Positions 1 to 7,765 of a DNA stretch of 64,000 nucleotides are shown piece after piece; the stretch's first letter is position 1; the number at the start of each line of letters is the position of its first letter. A model generated the notes under the pieces. It was given only the letters and a program-made list of their open reading frames with translations. It searched no databases and had not been told where the DNA came from. The stretch lies in assembly GCA_021791495.1 (NCBI GenBank), contig JAJYWN010000064.1, positions 74,139 through 138,138 on the forward strand, given 5' to 3'. Source of the stretch: Bacillota bacterium (GTDB lineage: Bacteria > Bacillota > Sulfobacillia > JAJYWN01). The position numbers and the translations under genes are program-made.

Positions 1-589
1 AGTCGAAAGAGATGTCCTCGAAAACCTCGGCGTCGGGGAAGAAGGTAATAGTAGTGCCCGTACCGGTGGCGGGGCCCTTGTTGATCAGGTCGGTGACAGG
101 CTTGCCGCGCTCGTAACGCTGGAACCAGAGGGCGCCCTCCTGTTTTACCTCTACCTCAAGCCAGACGGAAAGGGCGTTGACCACCGACACGCCGACGCCG
201 TGGAGGCCGCCGGAGACTTTATAGCCTTCGCCGCCGAATTTTCCGCCAGCGTGAAGCATGGTCAAGGCAACTTCCACCGCGGGCCGGCCCACTTTCGGGT
301 GAATGCCCACCGGAATGCCGCGGCCGTTATCCACCACCGACATCGAGCCATCCTCGCGGATGATAACGTTGATCTCGGTGCAAAAACCCGCCAGGGCTTC
401 GTCGACGCTGTTGTCGACCACTTCATAGACCAGCTGATGCAGGCCACGCGGACCGGTTGATCCGATGTACATGCTGGGACGGCGGCGCACGGCTTCCAGA
501 CCTTCGAGAATCTGGATCTGACTGGCGTCGTAGGCGGCTCGTGCCTTCTCCAATTCTTCGCGGGAGCGGTTATTGGGACCGCTGTCCAT
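1..589 (-). CDS. gyrB: DNA gyrase subunit B, N-terminal part (cut by window edge)
   Basis: ATPase subunit of DNA gyrase, which with GyrA adds negative supercoils to DNA. About 196 N-terminal residues are present; the rest lies beyond the left edge. The GHKL ATP-binding fold is clear: [13 protein letters not shown] carries the catalytic and Mg-binding residues, followed by DNGRGIPVG and the lid [15 protein letters not shown]. The start is ATG at 589, with GGAGGT eight bases upstream. A longer-looking frame on the same strand over this stretch is a shadow. It follows remB, recF, dnaN and dnaA in the same direction, the usual origin-proximal order. Near-certain from motifs and context. Confidence 0.97.
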   Translation of the reverse strand, partial: MDSGPNNRSREELEKARAAYDASQIQILEGLEAVRRRPSMYIGSTGPRGLHQLVYEVVDNSVDEALAGFCTEINVIIREDGSMSVVDNGRGIPVGIHPKVGRPAVEVALTMLHAGGKFGGEGYKVSGGLHGVGVSVVNALSVWLEVEVKQEGALWFQRYERGKPVTDLINKGPATGTGTTITFFPDAEVFEDISFD

Positions 590-602
590 CGAGAGACCTC
601 CA

Positions 603-650
603 TTAACAGTGCGGTTAACAGTCCTGTGTTTTAACACCCAATTATATCAT
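603..650 (-). promoter_or_regulatory. gyrB promoter with extended -10 and direct repeats
   Basis: On the minus strand a perfect TATAAT lies at 646-641, preceded by TG one base away, which makes an extended -10 (TGATATAAT). No good -35 is visible. Between this box and the gyrB ribosome site, the plus-strand octamer TTAACAGT occurs twice at a 12-base period (603-610 and 615-622), and a related TTTAACAC follows at 630-637. The repeats would lie in the early transcript or just downstream of the start and could be an operator, but no regulator is known from the sequence. Confidence 0.55.
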
Positions 651-750
651 GCGCTGGCGTTACCTCGCCACCGCTCGCCCGTCGGCGGCCGGTCCGGTAA
701 GCCCCAGGCTTGATAATGTTTCCGGCGAAAAGGGGCGAACGGATGGCTGC

Positions 751-993
751 TCAAGGTCCCTTTTCGATTTTTCGCTGCAAGGTGCCGGGGGAAATGGGGG
801 ACAGGAAGGTCCCTTTGGTCGTGAGGACCAGCGATTTGGCGTCTCCGCTGGAAAGGTCGGTTAGGCGGCTGGCGGACCTGCTTTCCTCAAGGAAAGTGCG
901 GGTGCTTTCGGCGACCGCCGCCGCGTTCATGTCAAAGATGCCGATGATTTCGCTGGTACTTACGACCGTATCCTCGCCTAGGTGGACCAGCAT
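751..993 (-). CDS. remB: RemB/YaaB-family (DUF370) DNA-binding regulator
   Basis: Small 80-residue protein of the DUF370 family. In Bacillus, RemA and RemB/YaaB act on matrix gene expression, and this position between recF and gyrB is the classic yaaB site. The N-terminus MLVHLGEDTVVSTSEIIGIF and the segment around TRTFLEE match the family pattern. It starts seven bases after the recF stop and is probably co-transcribed from dnaN/recF. The target genes here are unknown. Confidence 0.85.
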   Translation of the reverse strand: MLVHLGEDTVVSTSEIIGIFDMNAAAVAESTRTFLEESRSASRLTDLSSGDAKSLVLTTKGTFLSPISPGTLQRKIEKGP

Positions 994-999
994 CTTCGT

Positions 1000-2136
1000 T
1001 CACTCCTCCTGAACAAGCCGTCCGCCACCGACACGGTAATACGTGGACCGGGCGGCCACCGTGGCGGGAAGAAACGCTTCATCGGTAGTAGTGACGAAGG
1101 CCTGGCGCCGGTCGTCTTCCAGCAGTCCGGCCAGGGCCTGGCGCCGGCTTTCGTCCAGTTCGGACAAGACATCGTCAAGGAGCATCACTGGCTCTTCCCC
1201 TGTTTCCTGCCGCAGGAAGGAAAGCTCGGCGAATTTGAGCGCCAGGGCGGCCGTACGGGTCTGTCCCTGGGAGCCGAAGTCGCGCAGGTCCGCTCCGTTC
1301 AAGCCCAGGAGGAGGTCGTCCCGGTGGGGGCCCGCCAGGGAGACTCCCCTGGCCAGTTCGGCCGGTCTTAGCCTCTCCAACTCGCTGAAGAAGGCGGCCC
1401 GTATCTCCTCCCGCGAGGGCGTAGCCAAGCCTCCGGCCTTTCGCAGCACTGCCGGATCATAGGTCACGGACAGGGTTTCCTTCTCCGAGGCCAGTTCGGC
1501 GTGGGCCGCGCGGGCTTCGTCGGCTAGGCGCGCCACGGCCTCGGCGCGGCGCCGGACCAACCAAGACCCCACTTCCACTAACTGATCGTCCCAAACTTTC
1601 AGATGCGCTAAGTCCACCCCTCCGGCTTCCGAGGCCGAGCGCAGCAGCTTGTTCCGCTGGCCCAGAATCCGGGCGTATTGAGTCAGGTTATGCAGGTAGG
1701 TGGGGGATACCTGGGATAGGATGATGTCCAGGTACCGGCGGCGCATGGCCGGCGCCCCCTTGGCGATCTGTAGTTCATCCGGTCCGAAGAAGACTACCAA
1801 GAGGCGGCCCACCACGCCGGCCGCCGAGGGAACCACGGCGCCGTTGCACTTGAACTGCTTGCGGCGGCCCTTCTCCCAGGCCACCTCGACCTTTCCGGGC
1901 CCCTCACTGCGCTCGATGGAAGTTCTCAGATAATAGGCTTCCTGGCCCATGGACACCAGTTCCTCGTCGCGGGCGGCGCGATTGGAGCGGGTCAGGGCCA
2001 GGACGACCAAGGCTTCGAGAATGTTGGTCTTGCCGGCGCCGTTGGGTCCGAAAAGGACGGAGAGGCCCGGGGCGGGCTGGAACTCCAACCCGCCGTAGTT
2101 CCGAAAGTTCTTAAGGACGAGGCTCTGGACGATCAA
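1000..2136 (-). CDS. recF: DNA replication and repair protein RecF
   Basis: SMC-like ATPase that loads RecA at single-strand gaps with RecO and RecR. It has 378 residues, a normal length. The Walker A loop GPNGAGKTN is near residue 30, an ABC-type signature region follows, and the Walker B/D-loop LLDDVLSELDE is near residue 318. It begins only six bases after the dnaN stop, so the two are likely translationally coupled. The small S4-domain gene yaaA, often found between dnaN and recF in Bacilli, is absent. Confidence 0.97.
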   Translation of the reverse strand: MIVQSLVLKNFRNYGGLEFQPAPGLSVLFGPNGAGKTNILEALVVLALTRSNRAARDEELVSMGQEAYYLRTSIERSEGPGKVEVAWEKGRRKQFKCNGAVVPSAAGVVGRLLVVFFGPDELQIAKGAPAMRRRYLDIILSQVSPTYLHNLTQYARILGQRNKLLRSASEAGGVDLAHLKVWDDQLVEVGSWLVRRRAEAVARLADEARAAHAELASEKETLSVTYDPAVLRKAGGLATPSREEIRAAFFSELERLRPAELARGVSLAGPHRDDLLLGLNGADLRDFGSQGQTRTAALALKFAELSFLRQETGEEPVMLLDDVLSELDESRRQALAGLLEDDRRQAFVTTTDEAFLPATVAARSTYYRVGGGRLVQEE

Positions 2137-2142
2137 GAAGAA

Positions 2143-3267
2143 TCACAGCGTCCTCAAAGGAAGGACTATGTAGATATAGTTGCCGCTGTCGGCGGCCTTC
2201 AGACGGCTGGGGTTGATGGGACCGATAAACTCAAGGACGCACTCATCCCCTTCCACCGCGCGCACGCCATCGATAACGTAGCGTACCTGGAAGGCGATCT
2301 CGAGATCGTCCCCTTCCTTATGGGCGGGCAGGTCCTCCTTCACCCGGCCGACTTCGGGGGTATTCGACGTTACGATGACGCCGTCGTCCTTGATCTCGAA
2401 ACGCATTGCGTGGCCGGCCTCGCTGGCCACGACCGAAGCCCGGTCGGCGGCGGCGGCCAGGTCGGCCGTCTTTACTCTGACGCGGGTCTTGAACTGCTCG
2501 GGGGCCAGTTGGTGGTAGATGACGTTCTCGTAGTTCGGGAACTGACCTTCGATAAGGCGGGACACCAGGAACAAGCGGCCAAGGTCAAAGAAGACCTGAC
2601 TTTCTGAAGCGTATATCTTCACGGACGTATCATCATCGCCGGTAAGGATGCGGGACAGTTCAGACAAGGCTCTTCCCGGGATGATGATCTGACGGTCTCC
2701 GGCGCTACGGACGGCTTGGCGCGAGGAGAAGGCCATGCGGTACCCGTCGGTGGACACAAAACGGATCTCGTCTTTCACGGCGTGGAAAAGAAGGCCTGTC
2801 AGGAAAGGCCTGGCCTCGTCACGCGAGACGGCAAAGAGAGTCTGGTTTATCAATCCTCGCAGGTCTGGGAGCCGCAGTTCATAGGCGCCATCTTCCGTAC
2901 GCGGGGCGGGGAGGGCCGGGAATTCGGCCGAGTCGAACCCGTGGACCGAAAAACGCGCTCTCTGGCTGGAAATCTCGGTGACGTTATTGGTCTCGTCGGT
3001 CTCTATGTCAATGTCCGTTCCGGGCACCTTGCGGACGATGTCACCGAAGATTTTGGCCGGCAGGACCGCCTGTCCGGACTGGGCCACCATGGCCGGCAAG
3101 TGGCATTCAATGCCTATCTCGTGGTCGGTGGCGGAGAGCATCAGCCCCGTGTCGCTGGCCCGACAAAAAATGCCTGTTAGAACGGGGATCGTGGTCTTAG
3201 CGGCTACGGCCCGCTGGACCACTGATATGCCGTAGGACAGCTCTTCCTGGGAAATCCGGATTTTCAT
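2143..3267 (-). CDS. dnaN: DNA polymerase III sliding clamp (beta subunit)
   Basis: Ring-shaped processivity clamp that tethers PolIII to DNA and serves as a docking hub for replication and repair proteins. It has 374 residues when started at ATG 3267 (MKIRISQEEL), the family-typical N-terminus. A GGGAGGGG ribosome site lies a few bases upstream, so an in-frame start seven codons earlier is unlikely. The C-terminus ends in IYIVLPLRTL, similar to the usual clamp ending. It is preceded by the origin region and followed tightly by recF. Confidence 0.97.
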   Translation of the reverse strand: MKIRISQEELSYGISVVQRAVAAKTTIPVLTGIFCRASDTGLMLSATDHEIGIECHLPAMVAQSGQAVLPAKIFGDIVRKVPGTDIDIETDETNNVTEISSQRARFSVHGFDSAEFPALPAPRTEDGAYELRLPDLRGLINQTLFAVSRDEARPFLTGLLFHAVKDEIRFVSTDGYRMAFSSRQAVRSAGDRQIIIPGRALSELSRILTGDDDTSVKIYASESQVFFDLGRLFLVSRLIEGQFPNYENVIYHQLAPEQFKTRVRVKTADLAAAADRASVVASEAGHAMRFEIKDDGVIVTSNTPEVGRVKEDLPAHKEGDDLEIAFQVRYVIDGVRAVEGDECVLEFIGPINPSRLKAADSGNYIYIVLPLRTL

Positions 3268-3360
3268 CTTTCTACTCCCCTCCCGCAATCGTGCGAAGGC
3301 CGGTCTTTTCTGTCGCCTTATTTGGCTGGATGTCGAAGCTTCTCCTTTACCCAGTTTAAC

Positions 3361-3399
3361 TAGTTAGGAGAGTAGGGTAAGTAGTAGTAGTGTGGAGAA
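3361..3399 (+). other. DnaA-trio-like TAG triplets next to a DnaA box
   Basis: TAG triplets occur at 3361, 3365, 3373, 3382, 3385 and 3388, the last three in tandem, directly followed by the reverse box-like TGTGGAGAA at 3391-3399. In Bacillus the DnaA-trio is read as TAG repeats lying 5' of a DnaA box, and DnaA grows along it as a single-strand filament to open the origin. The orientation here (dnaN side, triplets, box, dnaA side) matches that scheme. Assignment is by pattern only. Confidence 0.65.
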
Positions 3400-3492
3400 G
3401 GTGGACAAGGGTTCTTTCCCCTGTTAGATGCGGGTTTCTGGCTGTGGATGACCTGTGTAGATTCCTTGGGATAGAAAGGCGGTAATCCACAG

Positions 3493-3508
3493 TTTCCACC
3501 GGTGGAAA
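3493..3508. repeat. 16-bp perfect palindrome inside oriC
   Basis: TTTCCACCGGTGGAAA is a perfect palindrome directly beside the DnaA-box-like nonamer at 3483-3491. Its outer halves TTCCAC/GTGGAA equal the core of the three parS sites in this window, but with CG inserted at the centre. It could bind a dimeric regulator or a ParB/Noc-type protein; this is inference. Confidence 0.6.
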
Positions 3509-3599
3509 AGTGCTGTACAGATGGCACCCGAGATACCCACATTGTGTCCAAAGGATGTCCACAGGTAATCCACGCCTCCATCCACATCCCGTCAAACTC

Positions 3600-4955
3600 T
3601 CACAGGGTTTGGATCTTTTCGACAAGACCGCGGACCAGGTTGGCCAGAGACGGATCGGATTCGATCTCTCGGGCGATCTTTTCATAAGCGTGAATGATGG
3701 TGGTGTGATCGCGACCACCGAACTCCTGGCCGATTTTGGGCAACGAAGCGTCGGTGAGTTGGCGGGACAGGTACATAGCCACCTGGCGTGGGAAAGCCAC
3801 GTCTCGGCTCTTGCGCTGGGCCTTCATATCTTCCAAGCGTAGGCTGAAGTGGCTGGCCACTTGTTGCTGGATCAGAGTGATGGACACGGGCCGGCGGCGC
3901 GAGGCCGGAAGGATGTCCTTCAGTACCTCGTGGGCGAGGTCCAACGTGATGGACTGGTTCGTGAGGGTGGCGAAAGCCAGCACCCGGTTGAGAGCCCCTT
4001 CCAACTCGCGGATATTGGTTTCCACCTTGGCGGCGATGTCCAGCATGACCTCATTAGGGATGCGGGCTTTCTCGTACTGGGCTTTCTTCCGCAGAATGGC
4101 CACCCGGGTCTCCAGGTCCGGTGGCTGGATGTCGGCGATGAGACCCCACTCGAAACGGGAGCGCAGTCTCTCCTCCAGGGCGGTTATTTCCTTTGGTGTA
4201 CGGTCACTGGAGATAACGATCTGGCGATTCGCCTCATGGAGGGTGTTGAAGGTGTGGAAGAACTCCTCCTGGGTACCCTCCTTGCCGGCCAGAAACTGAA
4301 TATCGTCTACCAGGAGAACATCGATACTGCGGTACCGGTTGCGGAATTCCTGAGTCGTCTGGTCCCGGATGGAGGAGATGAGCTCATTGGTAAAAGTCTC
4401 CGATGAAACGTAGCAGACGTTCATGTTCGGCCTGGTTTGGAGAACATGATGGGCCATGGCCTGCATCAGGTGGGTTTTCCCCAGACCCGTGCCGCCGTAA
4501 ATGAAGAAGGGGTTGTAGGCCTGGGCGGGCGCTCGCGCCACCGCCAGGCTGGCGGCGTGGACGAACTTGTTGGAGTTCCCGACCACGAAGTTATCGAAGA
4601 TGTAACGGGGGTTCAAGGTCTGGCCCCTGAACTGGCCGTTCCCGGAGGTGCCCCCGTCGTCCGACGTTTCCGCCGCCTCGGTTTCCTCGTAGGGTTCTTC
4701 CATGGCCTGAGGGATTACGAACTTCAGGGAGATGGTGCGTCCAAGGAGGTCGCCGACCGCGGTCTCAATGGCCTGCCCGTACCGCTTTTGCAGCCAGTCG
4801 CGGGTGAACTCATTGGGTACACCCACTACAAAGGTATCGTCGTGCAAAGCCAGGGGACGGACACCCCGGACCCAGCTCTCAAAACCGGACTGCTGAATCT
4901 CGTTCACTAGAGACCCCAGAGCCTTGTCCCAAGTCCTCGCCACATCTACTTCCAC
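3600..4955 (-). CDS. dnaA: Chromosomal replication initiator DnaA
   Basis: AAA+ initiator that binds DnaA boxes and opens oriC. The chosen start is GTG 4955 (MEVDVARTWDKAL), giving 451 residues, with a G-rich ribosome site just upstream. A possible 26-residue upstream extension would run through a DnaA box and is rejected. Domain I is at the N-terminus. Walker A GGTGLGKTH is near residue 145, Walker B LLVDDIQFLAGKE follows, and the C-terminal box-binding signature GGRDHTTIIHAYEKI is near residue 411. Boxes on both sides suggest autoregulation. Confidence 0.97.
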   Translation of the reverse strand: MEVDVARTWDKALGSLVNEIQQSGFESWVRGVRPLALHDDTFVVGVPNEFTRDWLQKRYGQAIETAVGDLLGRTISLKFVIPQAMEEPYEETEAAETSDDGGTSGNGQFRGQTLNPRYIFDNFVVGNSNKFVHAASLAVARAPAQAYNPFFIYGGTGLGKTHLMQAMAHHVLQTRPNMNVCYVSSETFTNELISSIRDQTTQEFRNRYRSIDVLLVDDIQFLAGKEGTQEEFFHTFNTLHEANRQIVISSDRTPKEITALEERLRSRFEWGLIADIQPPDLETRVAILRKKAQYEKARIPNEVMLDIAAKVETNIRELEGALNRVLAFATLTNQSITLDLAHEVLKDILPASRRRPVSITLIQQQVASHFSLRLEDMKAQRKSRDVAFPRQVAMYLSRQLTDASLPKIGQEFGGRDHTTIIHAYEKIAREIESDPSLANLVRGLVEKIQTL

Positions 4956-5345
4956 GGTCTGCCCCCCAAAGATTATCCACAGGTTAATCCACAATCTTGA
5001 AGCCGGCTGTCGGGGCGGTGCCGTCCATCCCACCAGCTTCTCAGGCGGACGACGTGACCAGTCTCAGGGCGTCCCAGGATGCCCTTCCAGGAGTCCCCAG
5101 GATGATTGTCCCTTGCCAGTCAACAGAAGGCCTGGCCGCCAGTAAACGTCCAGCTAAAAAGGCTTTCCTCCCCTAATGACGACAACGGCGCGCCTTCGAT
5201 GGCGCGCTTATTTCGAGACCCCATTGAAACCGCCCCAAGGTGTTCGTCACCACGGGGCCAACCCCTTTGCCGGCCGGACTGGCACGGTGACGGAAGGTAT
5301 TAACCTTTATTTCATCCACTGGTTATCCACACAGTTATCCACAAG
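4956..5345. other. oriC, rpmH-side part (DnaA boxes)
   Basis: The 630 bases between dnaA and rpmH hold no gene. Perfect TTATCCACA boxes lie at 4973-4981, 5323-5331 and 5335-5343, the last two at a 12-base period. A one-mismatch box TAATCCACA is at 4985-4993. The boxes beside the dnaA start probably also repress dnaA. A short direct repeat, CCCAGGATG, occurs twice near 5073-5105. Between about 5110 and 5320 no further signal is recognised. Confidence 0.85.
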
Positions 5346-5475
5346 ATTCGGCAGGGTAAAGTGCAGCGTCAGTGCGTATTAGACGGTTCCGGAAGGTCTC
5401 CTTCCGGGCCGAGGCGATTATTTTTTCGCGATGGACCGTGATGCCTTCGCTGGCGACCGCGCCAAGGCCGAATCC

Positions 5476-5505
5476 TTGACACGCCAAAAAAGGCCAAGAT
5501 ATAAT
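5476..5505 (+). promoter_or_regulatory. Strong housekeeping promoter for rpmH-rnpA
   Basis: Perfect TTGACA at 5476-5481 and perfect TATAAT at 5500-5505 are separated by 18 bases. Transcription would begin near 5512, giving a leader of about 75 bases before rpmH. It is the best sigma-A-type promoter in the window. Confidence 0.9.
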
Positions 5506-5585
5506 AGTGCGTACGATTGGGCGGAAATCGCCCAATTCCGTGTCTGCGGGGGTGTTTAGCGCAGGCTCACGGGGAGGGACGACCA

Positions 5586-5720
5586 GTGAAACGCACTTAT
5601 CAGCCTAAAGCGAGAAAACGTAAGAAGATCCATGGCTTCTTGAAGAGAATGTCCAGCCTCGGCGGGCGGAATGTGATTAAGGCCAGAAAGCTGCGCGGGC
5701 GCAAGAGACTGACGGCCTAA
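5586..5720 (+). CDS. rpmH: 50S ribosomal protein L34
   Basis: 44-residue very basic protein of the large ribosomal subunit. The start is GTG 5586 ([18 protein letters not shown]), with a GGGGAGGG ribosome site just upstream. A longer in-frame extension to 5517 has no support. The sequence RTYQPKxRKRKxxHGFxxRM and the ending RGRKRLTA are diagnostic. First gene of the rpmH-rnpA-yidD-yidC-jag cluster. Confidence 0.98.
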   Translation: MKRTYQPKARKRKKIHGFLKRMSSLGGRNVIKARKLRGRKRLTA

Positions 5721-5751
5721 TCGTGAGTTTCGCGGAGACGGAAGGACGGCC

Positions 5752-6132
5752 ATGGTTAGAGTAGGGAAGATGGGACGTCTCCGCAGTCGAGGCGAATTTG
5801 ACAAGGTGTTCTCGTCCGGCAAGTATTTCGCGCACCCTTTGGTGGTATTGCACCTGGTGCGGAACGAAGGCGCCGGCCGCCGGGTGGGGTTCACTGTAAG
5901 CCGGCGGGTCGGCACGGCGGTGAAGCGGAACCGGGCCAAGCGCCTGCTCCGGGAAGCGTACCGGTCCTTGGTGGACCGGCTGCCGGAAGATATGGACCTC
6001 GTCTTAGTTGGCCGCCAGACTACGCCGCAGTCCAGTGCCGCTGAAGTTACCAGCGCCCTGGAGGAATTGGCGCGGCGGGCCGGAATCTTGACCCGGGGGG
6101 TTGGCGGCGATGCGTCGCAGCCCAGCAAGTAA
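5752..6132 (+). CDS. rnpA: Ribonuclease P protein component
   Basis: Basic protein subunit of RNase P that helps the RNA subunit bind and cleave pre-tRNA leaders. 126 residues, normal length. The signature [13 protein letters not shown] (RNR motif) is present, and [17 protein letters not shown] precedes it. ATG 5752 has GGAAGGA upstream; a second ATG six codons later is possible. Its end overlaps the start of yidD by 23 bases in another frame. Confidence 0.96.
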   Translation: MVRVGKMGRLRSRGEFDKVFSSGKYFAHPLVVLHLVRNEGAGRRVGFTVSRRVGTAVKRNRAKRLLREAYRSLVDRLPEDMDLVLVGRQTTPQSSAAEVTSALEELARRAGILTRGVGGDASQPSK

Positions 6133-6334
6133 GATACTGATAGGACTCATTGTTTTCTACCAGCGGTTTCTTTCGCCCCTCAAGGGGCCGACGTGTCGGT
6201 TCATGCCCACCTGTTCGGAATACGCGAGGGAAGCCGTGGAAAAATATGGCGCCGGGAAGGGCCTTTATCTAGCCGTGAGAAGAGTCCTCAAGTGCCACCC
6301 GTTCCATCCGGGAGGGTTCGATCCCGTTCCGTGA
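6110..6334 (+). CDS. yidD: Membrane protein insertion efficiency factor YidD
   Basis: 74-residue peripheral membrane protein that assists YidC-dependent insertion. The diagnostic pattern [27 protein letters not shown], then the [13 protein letters not shown] ending, is present. ATG 6110 lies nine bases after a GGGGGG ribosome site inside the rnpA end; an upstream TTG at 6101 is less likely. Lies between rnpA and yidC as in most bacteria. Confidence 0.95.
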   Translation: MRRSPASKILIGLIVFYQRFLSPLKGPTCRFMPTCSEYAREAVEKYGAGKGLYLAVRRVLKCHPFHPGGFDPVP

Positions 6335-6379
6335 GGCGGCGGTGGCTTTGCTTATTCAGGAGGGGAGAGGAAGAATAGC

Positions 6380-7051
6380 TTGCTGAAGTGGCTGGGTGAC
6401 ATAATGGCTGAAGGCCTCAAAGGCCTTTTCGCCGTGACCGGAAACTACGGAATAGCCATCATCCTGTTGACCTTGGTCATCCGCCTGATCCTTCTTCCTC
6501 TGACCATAAGCCAGAACCGCTCGCAGGTAAAGATGATGGAGCTGGACGCTGAGCGGAAGGCCATCGAGAAGAAGTACAAGGGCGATAAGAACAAGATCAC
6601 CGAGGAAACGATGGCGCTCTACAAGTCCAAAGGGGTCAACCCTTTGTCGGGCTGCCTGTTGATGATCATTCAGTTCCCCTTTTTGATCGCGTTTTTTCAG
6701 ATGCTTCAGCACTTCGACTTTGCGGCCAAGCCAGGATTTCTGCTTTGGCATGACCTGACCAAGGTGGATAGCACCTACATTCTGCCCATCCTATCGGGTG
6801 TGACCACTTGGTGGCAGATGAAGATTTCGACTCTGGGGCAGGATCCCTCGCAGCGTACGATGGCGACCATTATGCCCCTGTTCGTGGCGTGGTTCTCCAC
6901 GAAGTTCTCGGCCGCGCTGGCTCTGTACTGGGTGGCGACGAACTTCTTTACCATCGGCCAGCAGTACTTGACGCCGGGGGCCATGCCTCAGAGGAGGAAG
7001 GAAGGGAACGAGGCCGATGCGGTCAGTCGAAAAAAAGGGGCGGAGCGTTGA
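6380..7051 (+). CDS. yidC: Membrane protein insertase YidC/OxaA
   Basis: Insertase of the Oxa1 family, working alone or with SecYEG. 223 residues, the short Gram-positive type without the large periplasmic domain. It starts at TTG 6380 behind an AGGGGAGAGG site. Membrane segments are seen near residues 22-42 (containing the hydrophilic-groove arginine, VIRLILLPLT), 90-110, about 138-150 and 170-200; the coiled region ISQNRSQVKMMELD follows the first. No lipobox cysteine is seen at the N-terminus. It overlaps jag by 35 bases. Confidence 0.94.
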   Translation: MLKWLGDIMAEGLKGLFAVTGNYGIAIILLTLVIRLILLPLTISQNRSQVKMMELDAERKAIEKKYKGDKNKITEETMALYKSKGVNPLSGCLLMIIQFPFLIAFFQMLQHFDFAAKPGFLLWHDLTKVDSTYILPILSGVTTWWQMKISTLGQDPSQRTMATIMPLFVAWFSTKFSAALALYWVATNFFTIGQQYLTPGAMPQRRKEGNEADAVSRKKGAER

Positions 7052-7634
7052 GGAAGCAACAGCCGAAGCCCTGAAGGAGCTGGGTGTGGCCCCTGACCAG
7101 GCGGTCATCGAGGTTGTCGAGGAATCCAGCAAGGGTTTTCTGGGGCTGGGCGCGAGGGAAGCTAAAGTGAAGGTGTCCGTGCGAGAGCGACCGGCCGACG
7201 TGGCCATCCAGTTGGTGCAGGACGTTCTCGATCTGATGGACCTGGATGCGGACATCGATGTGCAGATCCGGGATACCGACATCAGCCTGGACATCAAGGG
7301 CGAGGACCTGGGGATCCTTATCGGGCGACACGGAGCTACCCTGGACGCCTTGCAGTTTCTGACGAACCTGGCGGCAGCCAAGCAGACGGGTAACCGGACC
7401 CGGATTATCGTGGATGTGGAAGGCTACCGTCGGAGACGCGAAGACATGCTTTATCGCATGGCCGAACGGGCGGCCGACCGTGTCCGTCGCAGCCGCCGCA
7501 GCGTGGCGCTGGAGCCCATGTCCGCGCAGGAGCGCCGCATCGTGCACCTGGCTTTGAAGGATAACGCTTACGTGATCACCCAGAGCGAAGGGGAAGAACC
7601 TTACCGGAAAGTGGTCATCCTCCCCAAGGAATAG
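7017..7634 (+). CDS. jag: RNA-binding protein Jag/KhpB
   Basis: 205-residue RNA-binding protein with three parts: the Jag-N domain (KGRSVEEATAEALKELGV), a KH domain with the GxxG-type turn LIGRHGATLDALQ, and a C-terminal R3H domain (SAQERRIVHLALKD). In other Gram-positives KhpB pairs with KhpA and affects cell division and sporulation. It starts inside the yidC end, which suggests translational coupling. Confidence 0.93.
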   Translation: MRSVEKKGRSVEEATAEALKELGVAPDQAVIEVVEESSKGFLGLGAREAKVKVSVRERPADVAIQLVQDVLDLMDLDADIDVQIRDTDISLDIKGEDLGILIGRHGATLDALQFLTNLAAAKQTGNRTRIIVDVEGYRRRREDMLYRMAERAADRVRRSRRSVALEPMSAQERRIVHLALKDNAYVITQSEGEEPYRKVVILPKE

Positions 7635-7765
7635 CCGTGTTGAACAGGTGAGAAATAGTCTAGTGCCAGAACGATGCCAGCCCGGACCAGGATTTGGACG
7701 CGGCTGGTTTTCTTTATGTCCGGCGGAAGGATGGCGCGGCACGGGTGGGCGGAGGCACGACCAGT

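Larger units (their letters stand above)
3268..3599. other. oriC, dnaN-side part (DnaA box cluster, unwinding region)
   Basis: This 332-base gap between dnaA and dnaN holds no gene. It carries a cluster of DnaA-box-like nonamers: 3391-3399 (TGTGGAGAA, reverse), 3443-3451 (TGTGGATGA, reverse), 3483-3491 (TAATCCACA), 3555-3563, 3566-3574 and around 3579-3587, each one or two mismatches from TTATCCACA. With the boxes on the other side of dnaA this forms a bipartite origin like that of Bacillus. The stretch next to dnaN is the likely unwinding side, although it is not strongly AT-rich. Confidence 0.85.
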
